Of a stretch of 64,000 bases of DNA, positions 50,115-62,287 are shown one piece after another. A program made the translations under genes and the position numbers. Below the pieces are notes generated by a model, which was given only the letters and a program-made list of their open reading frames with translations, was not told the origin of the DNA and did no database searches. The DNA is from Phlebiopsis flavidoalba. Its lineage: Eukaryota > Basidiomycota > Agaricomycetes > Polyporales > Phanerochaetaceae. Position 1 is the stretch's first letter, and each line of letters starts with the position of its first letter. The stretch covers positions 310,001 through 374,000 of the forward strand of contig JAOCPU010000001.1 in assembly GCA_035772785.1 (NCBI GenBank), written 5' to 3'.

Positions 50115-50609
50115 TACGACTTTTTGGCTCGCGCTGCTGTTCTCGGACTATCCTCTACTATCACGACCTTTTACGACATAATCACGACCTATTGTTATTG
50201 TACTACAAACCACGTTTGTTATCATAGGTGTATACATTATACTGTCGCTGTTATAGCTTCACTCGGCTTGGCTGTCCCAGTCATCACCGATACTGGGCAA
50301 GGTGCATTTAACCCCGCCACATATTGCTCATGCGTAGATAGTATGATCGTAATGATATCGTCTAGTGTGTGCGCCGAGTTAAAAGATAGTGTTGTAAATG
50401 AGCGGGGAAAAACCCGTTGTAGGAGCTAGAGGACGATCGCTAGGGTCAGCGTTCTTCGGCCAACGCGTCGCGCTTGTCCGCTACGGTCAGTATGCATGCC
50501 AGACGCTATCTCCCTTCGCCACGCCATCCGGCCCCCTATGGCTTGTATCACGCTGCGTCCTCTCCGTCCACGTCACCCTCTTGACTCTGCTTGTTCACCC
50601 GCTTACACC

Positions 50610-52652
50610 ATGGACATGCACAAGGTATTTCTATCGCGCGCGACCTCGTCAGCTCCGCAAAGACGCTCTCTGGAGTCTACACCGTCTCGCCCAGCGCGCG
50701 GGGGGGACTTGTGCCGTGTCGCACAAGGACGGAACGGATTGTTGTGGGTCGAGCATTGACGTCACCCGAGGCGCGCTGCAGGATGTGCTGGCAAAGCATG
50801 GGTTGCAGCTCGACTGCGACGTTCGTCGACTTTACGGGAGCTTAAGACATGGGGAGTTCCTGCATCCCCCTGCTGATTCATCGACATATCATTTGTGTGA
50901 CGTTTTATTTGTCCCTGTACACCTCCATCAATTGATGATTGAAACACAGCATACATAGCACCCTTGTCAGGTCCGCGAACGCTGGCAGGTACGTTATCCA
51001 TAGTGCCTGGAGTAGCACGATGGCTCATTGTAATTTGTAGTGGCCAGGAACACGAACTACTGGACTGGCTGAAGCACTACACGTTTCCCCCTTGAGGCCA
51101 AGTTCGAGAACGATGCATTTGCAAAGCACGTATATACTACGGTCACCCGGAGGCGGGGATCGTCGACGCCGGTGTACGTATGCTACTGCTCATAACGAAA
51201 CCGGGTGGAAATTAACATTAGGCACATAGACCACAACTTGGCTGCTACTTTGGCTCGTTACACTATGGCGCGAACAGGGTTCTTGCGGACCTAGTTCACG
51301 AGATTGGTGCGTTTGATTTTGAACGTACCCCTGCGAACGTGTCTGAAATTGTTTGTACGACAGGCCAGCGTGCTTTATTGGGGTAAGCCTTCTAGCAAGC
51401 ATAACACTACCACACCAAGGCTGATCGAGCTCAGAAATGTAACATGAACAGAAACTCGACGGAGTCTTATGTCGAACCTTGTCACGTCGCATTCGTGTGG
51501 ACGCGACCGTCAAGCTTATACATCACATTCGTGGTTTGACGCCCACATCCCCATACAGCCCTCGTCCAGCCTATCCTCACTCCCCGGTTTGCTATCAGCT
51601 GCACGCCAGACCTCCTTGACTCACTCGGCAAGATTGTGCCGTCTCGGACCCAAGCCTACATATCCAGACTTCAATATCTCGAGAACGCAAGCGAAATTGC
51701 CCGTTTACGAAGGAGTATTCAAGGAATCACATACCTCCGCGCCCCGACGGCAAGGAGATCATCACGTACGCGGACGTTATACGACGCATACCACCTCGTG
51801 CGCGAAAACCACCGTCCTCGACACACGCCGTGCACCTAGAGGACGAGGAAATCGAGCTCCTGCACCGGCGCAAGGCAGCGGGGTGGGCGTGAGCCACTGC
51901 CCGACGAGCAACTTTCAACCTGCGGAGTGGGCTCCCCGCGCCTAGTGCGGCACGCTGCTAGGACAGGGGCATCAAGGTCGGGGCTCGGCACGGACAAGTG
52001 CACGTCTCGGGCGGCTTCGCGCTCTCGATGCTCATGCTACCGGCGATCCAGCACGCGATTGTTGCTGGCGCAGCTCGTCGCGTCCGTATAGCTCGCGCAC
52101 GCTCGCGCCCACGGGCTGGGAGGGGGGGGAGGGGGGGGGAGGGGGGGGGGGCGGGGTGTGGGGGGGGGGGGGGGGTGGGGGGGGGGGGTGGGGCAGGGGG
52201 GGGCGGTGGGGGGGGTGTGTGGGGGGCACCCGGCGTCGCCGCGCGCCACCTATCGATCCCGACGCATGCTGTTTCCTCGCGACGCAGTGGGCGGCGCGGA
52301 CTACGTGTGTGCGACTGGCTCGCTGCACGGGCTCATTGCTGGATATCCTGGCAAGGCGTTCGATGCGCCTCGTGTGAGCGTGCGCGACGGTGCGGGGAAT
52401 CCGACCAGTCTAGGGGCTCTGATTTGGACAAAGAGCTGGGGATATGAGCGGTGGAAGCAGGAATGGAGGAGGGCAAACCCCCGAAGCCCGGAGAGTGAGT
52501 GGAGAAGCAGTTAGAGAGAAGATGCTCGAGGCGAATGCATGGAGCGAATGACTGTTGTTGCCTCGTGTTAGTGACGATGTAGAACACAAATCTTTTCGCA
52601 AGGTGTATGTACAGTGGAAGGGTTCATCGGCGGAAAGGATTTCAGGTCATAG
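50610..52652 (+). CDS. GUD1: guanine deaminase
   Basis: Zinc amidohydrolase converting guanine to xanthine in purine salvage. The start is taken at 50610 in ACCATGG. Then come VTRGALQDVLAKHGLQLD near 50762-50815 and HGEFLHP, followed by an intron. SGQEHELLDWLKHYTFPL near 51038-51095 spans one extra base pair of frame; EAKFENDAFAKHVYTTV is next. YVEPCHVAF near 51475, LVQPILTPRFAISCTPDLLD near 51560-51620 (zinc-region TPRFA motif) and ENASEIA near 51685 follow. VSHCPTSNF at 51890-51915 is a guanine-deaminase signature; VSGGFALSML near 52005 and PGKAFDA near 52350 are also typical. The C-terminus reads FIGGKDFRS with TAG at 52650-52652. A 114-bp G tract sits between two of these blocks. Confidence 0.85.
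52113..52226. repeat. G-rich low-complexity tract inside GUD1
   Basis: About 114 bp of almost pure G with scattered A, T and C, runs of up to 15 G, on the coding strand of guanine deaminase. No other part of the gene has this composition. Potential G-quadruplex former; possible assembly artefact. Confidence 0.9.
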
Positions 52653-52765
52653 GGTTTCCTTGGACAGGATGGAGTAGTGGTACAGATTACAGTGTATAGT
52701 ACAGGATGGATGATTTCTAGGCGTAAGACTGCTTATTGATATATACAGACTAAACAAACAAATTG

Positions 52766-54324
52766 TCAAAATTGTCCGAAAGCTCCTTGGGGTTTCTTGA
52801 AGTCCCCGAATTCCCATTTGTAACAGTCCTATCGCGACGCTCAGTTCCAACTGAACACGGATTCAACTCCACAGGGAAACTCCACCACACAATCCTCCTC
52901 ATACCTCGCAACCGGCACATCTCTTACATTCCCGTCCTCATCGACCTCCCACCCATCCCAACTTGCAACGGCGCCTCGATCACATTCACAATGACCTCCC
53001 GAATCGGATGATTGCCGCACATCCGCGCGCCACCCAAATCTTGTTCACCGTGTCAAACACAATCGAGCGGCCCAGATGACACCGCTTCTCGAAGCGCATA
53101 CCCCGCCGACGCGCAGGGGGAGCCGCCAGCGCCCGTGCACGCGCCCTGCTGGATCGGGTCCGCGTTGTGGAAGACGTGCGTCACGGGCGCGTGCGGGAGG
53201 CGCGTCGGGGCATAGTCGCGGTCTGATGCGGGGCAGGGGGAGGTGCAGGCGGCGCGCGGCGAGGCGCTCGCCGGGTGGCCTCGAAGGCGACGGCGGGCAG
53301 CCCGAAGGTCGTGCCGAGCAGCGAGGCGACGGGGCGCCGCCGAGGGGGAGTGTCCGACGAGCCAGATTGTGGATGGGTGGGGTAGGTGTAGCGGAGGTCG
53401 GTCACCATGTCGTTCTGAGAGGCCTGGTTTATAGCTCGGTTTTACCTGGTGGATGTGGTGGGGACGTACGACGCCGATGCTGTAGAAGAGGGCTTCTTGT
53501 CCTCGATGAGGGCTTCGCTCAGGCAGGTGTTGTCGCAACCGCCAGTGCTTGGAGTAGCAGTCGCACACGGTGCTGAACACCAGGAGAAGTCGACCCATGC
53601 GCAGCAGCACGAGAAAAGAGCAGGTTGTCGTTGAACTTGTCCTTCTTGGACGTAGGGCCGTTGAGCGTGGTGCCTTTGATGCTCAGTATCACGACTGAAT
53701 CATCCTCGGAGAGGAAAACATGTCCCCGCGGAAACCGTCTGCGGCCCCTTGCCAACAAGACGGAAAGCTCTGGGGTAGATTGTGATTCATCCATACATTT
53801 GTCGCTCCAAAGATCCGTTGATAATACACGTACTCTATTGAAGCCGGCCGTCCAGCTCGTACCAGATACTCTCGCCGGGCACCGCGCTTACGCATTACCC
53901 GCCATACGCGCAATCGCTGAGCTAGCGTGGTGTTTGTCCTCCACATCTGGCCCAAGCACATCTACCGCATCCCATTCTACTAGGCTCGGTCTCTGCCAGG
54001 TGCGATGGACCTTTTCTGCGCGCACGCTGGACGGCGTCCGGGTCCTTGGGCTGCCCATACATCGTCGGTCGCGCACGAACGGCATAGGTCCCCTGTGCCG
54101 AGGTGGTCTCGTGGCTTGCCCGTACATTTGGCTTGCACACATTGAGACGCTGTGTGTACCTCGCTATCAAGGCCACCAGCGATCCGGGATCTCCAAGTAG
54201 TGTTGTACTCTCTCTCCGGCTTCACTTGCCGAAAGCCAGCTCCCTCCGTTCCAACAACCGACGGCCGCAGCAGGGAGACATAGCCGGAAATAATATATAG
54301 AGCGAGCAGTCCAAGAGCTAGCAT
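52766..54324 (-). CDS. ATG15: autophagic lipase Atg15
   Basis: Vacuolar phospholipase that opens autophagic and Cvt bodies. The start at 54324 (MLALGLLALYIISGYVSLL) is a signal anchor. Next come DAVQRARR, WDAVDVLGPDVEDKH and IARMAGNA near 53900-54010, then HVFLSEDDSVVILSIKGTTL and NGPTSKKDKFNDNLLFS near 53630-53730. VFSTVCDCYSKHWR and ALFYSIGV follow. The lipase elbow reads IWLVGHS near 53365, with two extra bases before LGGA, then LASLLGTTFGLPAVAFEA near 53280-53330. YAPTRLPHAPVTHVFHNADP near 53155-53210 includes the catalytic Asp/His region, and QQGACTGAG follows. The C-terminus reads CYKWEFGDFKKPQGAFGQF with TGA at 52766-52768. Convergent with GUD1, 113 bp between stops. Confidence 0.9.
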
Positions 54325-56711
54325 TTGCGTAGTAGTGGCCGTGTGAACGTTGCGACAGAGACATGAGAGCAGGAGACTGATCGAGTGGAGGCTGCTTCGA
54401 GCTCGGTGTTCGAGCGTAAGCTGCATGCAGTGCGGGGGCGGGGTGTGCCTTATCGGGACTGGGCGCTTGATTAAGTTGGTGCGAAGGACCGACTATGAAG
54501 GGTGTTGTGGAAATTGGGCCAATGATCACAATCGGACGGTTTCGAAGAGTTCCAAGAAGATCTAGCTTGAGTAACAACTCTTGTTTTACCTCAGCCTTTT
54601 CAACGGGTCTACAAAGCGGGGGGTGGCTTGGCGTCGCTTTAGTGCGCACACGTGGAATCTCGATTCGACTCATTAAACTTATCGTGAATCGCTATGATCG
54701 GTGCCCCTGTTCTATGAATTGTACGGATCAAACTCTGCCCCTGATGGACATGGAACGGAGGCCAAGCTCCGAAGAAAGGACCCTGAGGAGCATATTCGAG
54801 AATCCTTATGACAGAATTCACAAGGTGCACAAGAACTCACGGATTTGTATTTATTTTCGCTTGGCAACGATCATTCCACGAATCACCTCGGCGAAACTGG
54901 AGAATGGCGCCCGTCGAAACGTCTTGCTGAGGCTGTGGCATCGCCGCACTATGAACGCAACCTGCCGCCAAGTGCAACAGCCTCGGTCGGGTCTTTAAGG
55001 CCGCGAAAGGGTGGAGGCGCCGGAATGCTATGGAATGTAACTGAATGCATGCCCGATATCACAGTTGAGATCAGATGTCAAGAAAAGGATATATTGACCA
55101 TTTGCTCGGAGCTGACGCGGTCCCGTGGGTCCCATGTGGTCGTCCAGGGACGCGTCGTGGGCGCGTTGTGTTGCTGTTCCGATGGCTGGAGACAGATCCA
55201 TTACTACTATCCATTCATTTGATGCGAGACTTAGCCCCCAAGAAAGCTACTCTTTGATATGTAACGTCGTCGGGCGTCAGTGGATGATTCGTTGGCCTTT
55301 CCCTGGTCCGAAGATTGGGCGTGAGTTTGACACGGATTTCTTACTTTCAACTGACGCTTTTGTGGGGGACTTCGTAGAGTGATGCCCTCGCATGAACGAT
55401 CCCCCAAATGAATGAGAAGCGCATCTCGTACCCAATAAACGCATCCATCTCGGGGTTGATGGAACGCCGTCGGTAGCGGCATTTGTGCACTTGGGCCGCC
55501 ACAAGGATGTCGGCAATACATGTCCAACAACCTACCGCACGTCATGACAGGCGGGGAGCCAAAAGGGAGCCAACGAGCTGCCAACGCACTGCCGCTGGTC
55601 ATCAGACGAGCTTCGCTGCTGTAATCGGAATCACAAGGACGTCGTGGGCAACCTTGATATCGAATTGGCATTTGTGCAGATGATTGTTTCGGTGGGCTCG
55701 GAAGAACGCGGACGGGTTGGGAAGGTGAACAGAGTTTGGCGAACGCGGCCCTCCGTGCAAGCGCGTGAACGCAGTTCAGGACGGCGAGCAGGGCATGCGA
55801 GGGGACTCAGGGTCGGGACAAGAGGCGGCACGCTAAATCCGCTCTGAAATGTTTCGGTCGGCCTGCGCAGAGTAATGGGGCTGATGGGCTGCACGTTCAA
55901 TCATTAAGCGCCCAAGATCGGAATGCGGATGACACGCGAATGTGGCTCTAGCTAGTCGGCTGTGATATGGAGGCGGTGATGTGAGCGCGGCTGCGGCGTG
56001 CCTCCGACGCGCGTTGGGTCCAAAACTCTGCTGCAGGTCACGGTTATCGCGACAGAGTTCAGGCGTGTGGGAGGCAGAGTTCAGCTGTGGCGGATGCGCG
56101 ACGACAAAAGAGAGCGAGTGGTACGGCCAGAATCGGAGGGCCATCTCCGGGTGCACGCATGGGGGTGTGAGAGCGGTCGCTGGGATGGACGGGTAAATGT
56201 GACGTCGACGCCTTGTCCGACCAAGGTTCGACGCCGGCGCCTCGGCCTTGTGAGTCGCGGTTCGAGTCTGCCCAGCGCGCGGTCGCCACATCGTACTTTG
56301 TGTTTTCTTCGCCCAGATCAGCACCTGTGGCCATGGCTACGCGTCGAACAATGCCACAAAGAGCCACAGAGGAGGGCGTTCTGCACAGGCCACTCCCAAA
56401 GAGGGTCGTCGATCAAGCCAAGTGTCCAGCACCCTGATGCGGCGCCGAACAGGCGCCCATGTTCGTTTTGTCACACTTCACAGAGCCCACGTATAAAAAT
56501 TCGCTCTCGAACATTGACACTCCTCCTCACCTGTCCACCACCACCACCTCCTCACCCGGCCCCCGCCCCCCCCTACCCTCCTCGTCGACACACACCCCTC
56601 ACCGCCGCCCCCTCCGCCCTTCCTCATTGTCCAGGTCGTTCTCAAACACTAGCCTCTTCACGAACACCCCAGTTACTATCCTGTGTCTGTTTTTAGTTCA
56701 ACTTGTACCAG
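54325..56711. other. unresolved 2.4 kb
   Basis: Contains the ATG15 promoter and then ambiguous DNA. Near 55390-55560 the minus strand reads AVGCWTCIADILVAAQVHK and MDAFIGYEMRFSFIW then IVHARASLYEV, faintly like a class I methyltransferase (glycine-rich loop, HARALYE), but the glycines are not where they should be. The plus strand at 54845-55222 has a 125-codon stretch with PDITVEIRCQEKDIL. I cannot choose a strand. The last 700 bp show no coding pattern. Confidence 0.35.
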
Positions 56712-57727
56712 AATGCCATCCCCTCCGTAAAACCAATTCCCGTCCCCCTCCGTCCAGCACTTCGCCGTATCGCTCCCACTCCGTCGTCTAGCTAGCACCA
56801 GTCAGACCCACGTACCGGCCACGCGCAGCCCCCCGCAGGTCGTCGGGCTCCGATACCGTCAACAGGCGCATCCTGGCTGGACATCGGACTGGTGGCGCGT
56901 CGAAGACTCGCAGCGCGTAAGTTCCGTGGCCTCTCTACCCATGACCCAACTCCGCCCTACCACACCCACCTCTGACGATGACGAGCTCGACCAAGAAGAG
57001 CGCGAGCCCCTCCCCGAGCCGAGGTTGTTGGACTTTACCTCCGCTGCGGGGGACAGCACCGACGAGGTCCCCCTTTGGCACAACGTGCCTGGCGGTGGCT
57101 TTGACACGCTCGAGGCTGTCGAGTCTCGGTTCACTATGTGGAGAGGCGGGGGAAATCGACTTGAGTGATGCGCCTGAGGTATGTCCCGCCCTCGTCAGCC
57201 GCGCCGATCAGTGCGGACCAAGCTAGCGAATAGCAATGCTCATAAAGCAACCCTTTCATCTTTCCAGGTTTCCCCCTCGCCGCTCGAGCAATTCGCTCGC
57301 TCTGTCCCTGAACCCTGTCGGTCGCGCCTCATTAGAACGCATCTGATAGCATGAGCTCGGCATTCTCCGACGCGTCTTCTGACTCGTCCCCCTACTCTTC
57401 TCCTACCCTCACCGCCTCACTGGGCATGAAACTTTGTGCTCTCTCCGAAAAAAACTGCGTTTGATGTAACCATCTACCGACTCCTGGATGACGAGGGACG
57501 TAGAGTGTGCCCTATCAGGCGTCCTCTCGCGTGGGAAAACTCGTCGGGCCGGCCCGAAGCACCAGTATAGGATTCTACGGCGGTCGATTCATCTTACTCG
57601 TTTATTGAGGACCAGCTCTCTGACACCTGAGCTCGGCGTGGGGACGTCTTCGATGACGACTGGTTTTCCTGAATCTCATCGTGCTCCGGCAACTCCTCAC
57701 GATAGGAGGCACGACCCCTTCCTCTAA
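56712..57727 (+). CDS. hypothetical Ser/Asp/Glu-rich protein
   Basis: The proposed ATG at 56712 follows CCAGA and begins MPSPP, then in shifted frame PIPVPLRPALRRIAPTPSSS. Later pieces are TPTSDDDELDQEEREPLPEP near 56970-57030, LLDFTSAAGDSTDEVPLWHN near 57035-57090 and GGFDTLEAVESRFTMW near 57095-57140. After a probable intron come SPSPLEQFARSVPEP near 57274, a Ser-rich block (57360-57420) and GVGTSSMTTGFPESHRAP near 57635-57690. The stop at 57725-57727 is one option. Acidic and Ser-rich, no domain recognised. Probably a real, disordered protein. Confidence 0.4.
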
Positions 57728-59819
57728 ACCGCAACCACGCCTGGCTTTTCATTGGAACGGGATGTGATAGGACGCGTTTGGACGCGTCTTAGACATCCAT
57801 CTCACCCCACTACAATCATGACCCACGACGTACGACTCTACGAGGTTACATGTTCACACGCAACATGACACACGCGTCACACGCCACATTCGTACTAGCC
57901 CAACGACACCGACCCGCACGACTCGCACTCATCAGCACACCCGCGGCTGCCATTAACCCCATAGCACGCCCGGGCAACACACAATGACCAATGGCACGCC
58001 CATTGACACGTGTCCTACGCAACGAATCAACGAATGTCATCTCATGAACGCGACCCCACCCACCGAGGCTCGCCAATTGAACGCCCCGTCGCCTAGACGC
58101 GCGCGAAAACTCTGCTCGCACAATGCTTGCTTGCTTCTGTGACACCCGCAGCACCACGTGTGTGGCTGTCCCCATCACCCTTTTGGATCCAGCAATGTCC
58201 AACCTCAATCTCTAGCGTTTTTCCTCTGTCTACCTGCGGCGCTACCTCTCTTCACACTAAAAAAAAAAAAAGGTTCCCTGCTGGCGCCGCCATCTTCCAT
58301 TACTTTCTCGTCAATTCAGCGTTTACGTTACACATTTCACCAGACATGGCTTGTCCACTGCCCATGGCCTACACGCCTTGCATCGCACTTCCTCATCTCA
58401 TTCATGCCTCTTGTTTTCTTCTCTTTCTCTTTTGATTGCCCAACATTGATTCGCGCGTCCCATGACGTGTGCGCACCCGACATCCGTTCTTCCAGTCCTC
58501 GATCTCATCTCTTGTACAAAGTAGAATATGCATTGCCCTCCGCCTCGGTTCTGAAGAACACTTTAGCAGCACAACGCAATCTTGTTGTTTTCACTAACAC
58601 GCTGCATCTTGCCAATTGACCGTCTCTTGCATCTGCGATGACTCTCTGTGTGCATATCGTGTGATCGTGTGTGTTCTGAAAAGTGAGTATTTGGTGTCGC
58701 ATCTGGTAGTTAAACGATCTCGCCGCGCACGTCTCGCGATGTTTTCTAAGTAAATATAATTTGTACGTAGTACGGAGTCAGAGTGAGTAAGGGGAGCAGA
58801 GCGGCATCAAACGTCCTTGTGGATACATCGGCTGTAGGATACATCGCGAGAGTATGTACGTGCACACATGAACGAGAACACAAAAAGAGAAAAAAAGATC
58901 AAGAACAGAAACCTAGAATACAAACGGTTCAATTTGTCATCACACAGATGCTCGGGCGGGGGGAAGAAATTCATGGATGGGTGCCAGACGTCGACGTCGG
59001 GTGCACAAAGGCGCGTATCGCGGGGGGCGGCGGCAGGCGACGAACGCCGGGCTTCGAAGGAGAAGAAGAGCAATTAGGACGAAGAAGCAAGAAGCAAAAG
59101 GCGAGAGCGTGGAAGCGAGAGGACGACGGCGCGCACGACGGATCGCTATGGCATAATAACGGACCGGACCCCGCCCAGCGAAGCCCAGGGCGTCGCGCGC
59201 GCACGACCGTCGGACAAACAGAGAGACGAAAAGCAGACCAAAAACAAACAAGAAAACACAATGGGAAAAACCCAACAACCCCTACACGGAAAAAGGAACA
59301 AAAAAAACACAAAGCTCAATCACAAACAAAAAAAAAAAAAAAACAAAAAAAAGCAGAGAAAACCCAAATAGCCGACAAAAAAAACAAAAAACAAACCACA
59401 ACCCAACCCAACAAAAACAAACGAAAACAAAAAAACACAAAAATAAACACAGAGAAAAAAACAAACCAAGCAAAAGACACACAAAAAGAAAAGAAACACA
59501 AAAAAAAAAAACAAAAAACAACACACCAAAACCCGAAGACAATAAAGAAACAAGGAAGACAAAAGACAGGACAACCCAACCACAAACAACACATCAAGAA
59601 CAAAAACGACATGAAAACAGCAAACGACAAAACAAAAAAACCGAGATTCACAACAACCTCCGCGCGTCGAGGGCGTGTTTTCGCACAGAGAAGGAGCCCG
59701 GCGTCGGCTCGGGGCGCGTTCGATCGCGATTTGTCGTGTTGTCCGCCCGCCCGCAGAGGGGCACGAGGCGGGCTCACCGCCGAGCTCCGTACCCACCCAT
59801 TCGGGGCCCCGCGACCTTG
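57728..59819. other. gene-poor stretch with A/C-only tract
   Basis: 57770-58130 has many ACGCGT/CACACG-like words but no coding pattern. 58200-58620 is pyrimidine-rich. The open stretch at 58783-59823 (346 codons, Lys/Gln/Asn/Thr) is a by-product of the A/C-rich tract and not a gene. Confidence 0.5.
59221..59640. repeat. A/C-only low-complexity tract
   Basis: About 420 bp made almost entirely of A and C on the plus strand, with very few T or G and several runs of 8-17 A. The strand bias is extreme and begins and ends abruptly. No tandem unit is visible. Confidence 0.85.
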
Positions 59820-61719
59820 CTAAACGGCTGAGCTCGCGAGCGGGCCGTAGCACGCGCCTTCACCTAGGGCACGTTTTTTCGCTGCTGTGGGGGCGGAGCG
59901 GGCGGCGGCGGGCCTGCGGGGCGCGGCTGGCGCGTCTGGCGCGTCTTTCCAGGCGTTGCGGGAATCGCGTTTGAGCGTTTCGAGGAGCTATGTGCTGATG
60001 TGAGCGGGGAAGTGAGGGAAAGAACGATGGGGGGGAGGGAAGCGTACTTGCTCCTTCTCGACGCCCCTCGGCGATGCTCCGGATGATTGTTCTCGACGAG
60101 GACGGACTGTTGCGGTTACCGTTGGGCTTGTCGTCGCGGAAGCGCATCATGTGCCAGCCGTTGCGCGCGGCGTCCCAGATGAACCTCAGACGATGCGGTC
60201 GTCGTACATGCTCGTGCCCGACGCTTTTGATAATGCCGCTGGCACCCGTCCCTCCACCCCCCGGTGAGCCCGCGCAAGGCGGGTGAGTTTAGCGACAGAC
60301 GAGACGCACCTTTCCCATTCGTCATCCGTCACCATGCATGACGTCCTAACCTACAGCTCGTATTTTGCCCCGCCACACCAGGCACATGCAGCTCAAACAC
60401 GGGCATTCGCGTAGTAGTCTGGGTCGTGCCGGCTTTCCGTTCTAGGGGGGAACCTCAAACACAAGCTTGAAGATCGATGGAGTTTTCAGATGGCGGCTTC
60501 CACTTCAGACATTGAGTGAAACAATTAGCTAGGTGAAACCCGGGTAAGTAACGGTGGGGAGAGCATACCTTGTTTGTTCGGGTCTGTACCGGCCATGTAG
60601 GGAGTGTTGACGCATGTGTGGTACACGAGGCCGTCGTTCGCCATGTTGCATGCGCGGGTATATCCTGTGTCGTATAGACTTCTTCGACGTGATAGGAGAA
60701 TTTTACAACCTTTTGAACCTTGACTCTGAATGGCAATGTTACGGCATTGCGACGAGAACATGTGAAAACGACAGGCTCACAATCGAAAGGCTGGTTCTGA
60801 GCCATATGTGGATGGTCTCTGAGCAATTCGTTTGATATGGTTTGTAGAACCATTCTGTTAATCGCTGGGAGACTGGTAAGACGAGACCTCTACTGGAATT
60901 TGAGGTGTACACACCCAGTATCGCTTATCCAGCGGTCTTGACAATAACATTCTGCTCATCGACTACCAGACCAGTCGAAAGCGAGGAAACCGCATCGTCT
61001 CCTGTCACACGCAGCAAAGTCAACACAAGGGGTCGTCGGACATAGAAGAAAGCTTTAACGACAAACCTGCTTCGTTTTGGGGTCTATGTCTATGACAAGC
61101 TCCCCCATCAACAATTGTATTGCGTAGCGGCATCGTTTTGTCTTCATGGTGATGGGGAGGAAACAAATAGAGGCCAAGGAGTTCGCGGTATGAGTTGTGG
61201 CGGTCAATCTGAAATAGGGCACACAGTGCCATTGGTCAACTGCATGTTGGATCGAGGCAAATGAGGACTCACAAGGTATAACTGTGCTTGCTCTCTTTTA
61301 CGGTGGGTCCACATTCACAACGAAAAAGTGTGCACTAGCGCAAGATTCTTATACACGTCGGACTTCTACGGTTACCCAATAACTAAACGCCACATACATA
61401 TCAGTATTTTGAACAGACGGCACGACCAACACCGCCACAGCGTAGGAGCACACATACTCACTCTGTTCGTCTCCAAGTTGTCCAAATCCCTTACATTCCG
61501 AAGCTCACAGGTCTGGCTCCCCGGAACCCGTCGAAGAAAGAACGCAAGTCAGACCCGCCCGGCGGCGCGGCAAGCCCAGGAAAAAAGAACCCCCGACCGC
61601 AGACACCCACCGTTCGTTGTCTAGCTGGCAGAGGGCCCGCGACAAAACGTCTGAGCCAGTGGCTCCTGGTCTGAGCGTGAGGGAATGGGGCGTCCTGGGA
61701 TGTCCGGTATCCGGGGCAT
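59820..61719 (-). CDS. CEG1: mRNA guanylyltransferase (capping enzyme alpha subunit)
   Basis: Transfers GMP from GTP to the 5' end of nascent mRNA via a covalent enzyme-GMP. The start at 61719 gives MPRIPDIPGRPIPSRSDQEP, then a frame-split ARPVSFG near 61495. The active-site region near 61350 reads YWV and K-S-D in different frames, a damaged EKSDG motif whose Lys would carry GMP. Then come IDRHNSYRELLGLYLFPP near 61160-61215, LLMGELVIDIDPKTKQ near 61070-61120, LVVDEQNV near 60965, and DHPHMAQNQPFD near 60780-60820. KVQKVVKFSYHVEEVYTTQD and DGLVYHTCVNTPY follow near 60600-60700, then LKWKPPSENSID near 60475-60510. The OB-fold end reads RNGWHMMRFRDDKPNGNRN near 60105-60165, and the tail ends in TAG at 59820-59822. 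Confidence 0.88.
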
Positions 61720-62287
61720 GCGTGGTTCGAGCAGGACAGGGTGCGGCGCCGGCGTCCGTTCGGAGTGCAGCGCGGCGGGCTCGAGCACAGGGAGGGCTGG
61801 AGCTCGGGAGCAGGTGCGGCGAATGGAGGGTCGTTGGCCATACTTTTATACCTGCAGCTTGCGACTACCCAGATCTTTAATGAATAACACTCTTTTGTAC
61901 TTGTTTGCCCAGGCGTATCACGGGCTTTGTTATCACGGGGCTGTCGGCCACTACGTGGCTCGAGGAATCCCAAATTTCGTTCCGCAACGTGCGGGCTAAT
62001 CGCTGGTGTCCATCTCGCGATTTTTTTTTTCCAGCCAATCTCACTCCAGTTGGAAACATACACTGGAAGCCCGACTGATCCTTGTGGCTCGTCATTTGCA
62101 CGTGTTTGGCACACCCCCCGACCCTGGAGAATCTCTGTCGGGGATTAATGCGCTGACTTCGAGCCTTGTCATTTTTTCAGGCGCTTATTATGATGACACA
62201 GAAGAGAGCAAAAGGATGCGGCTGCCAACGACAAAGATGCTAAGGAGATAGCACTAAGAAAAGACAGAAAATAGCAATGTTACAGGC
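61720..62287. other. intergenic between SKP1 and CEG1
   Basis: Promoter region of CEG1 and 3' flank of SKP1. A long minus open stretch crosses 61491-62114 but shows no family signal outside the CEG1 part. Confidence 0.45.

Noticed and set aside
52032..52328. Pro/His-rich minus stretch over the G tract
   Set aside because: Purely the complement of poly-G inside guanine deaminase.
58783..59823. 346-codon open stretch rich in Lys, Gln, Asn and Thr
   Set aside because: It arises from the A/C-only tract, which lacks T and so lacks most stop codons. No domain, no sensible start context.
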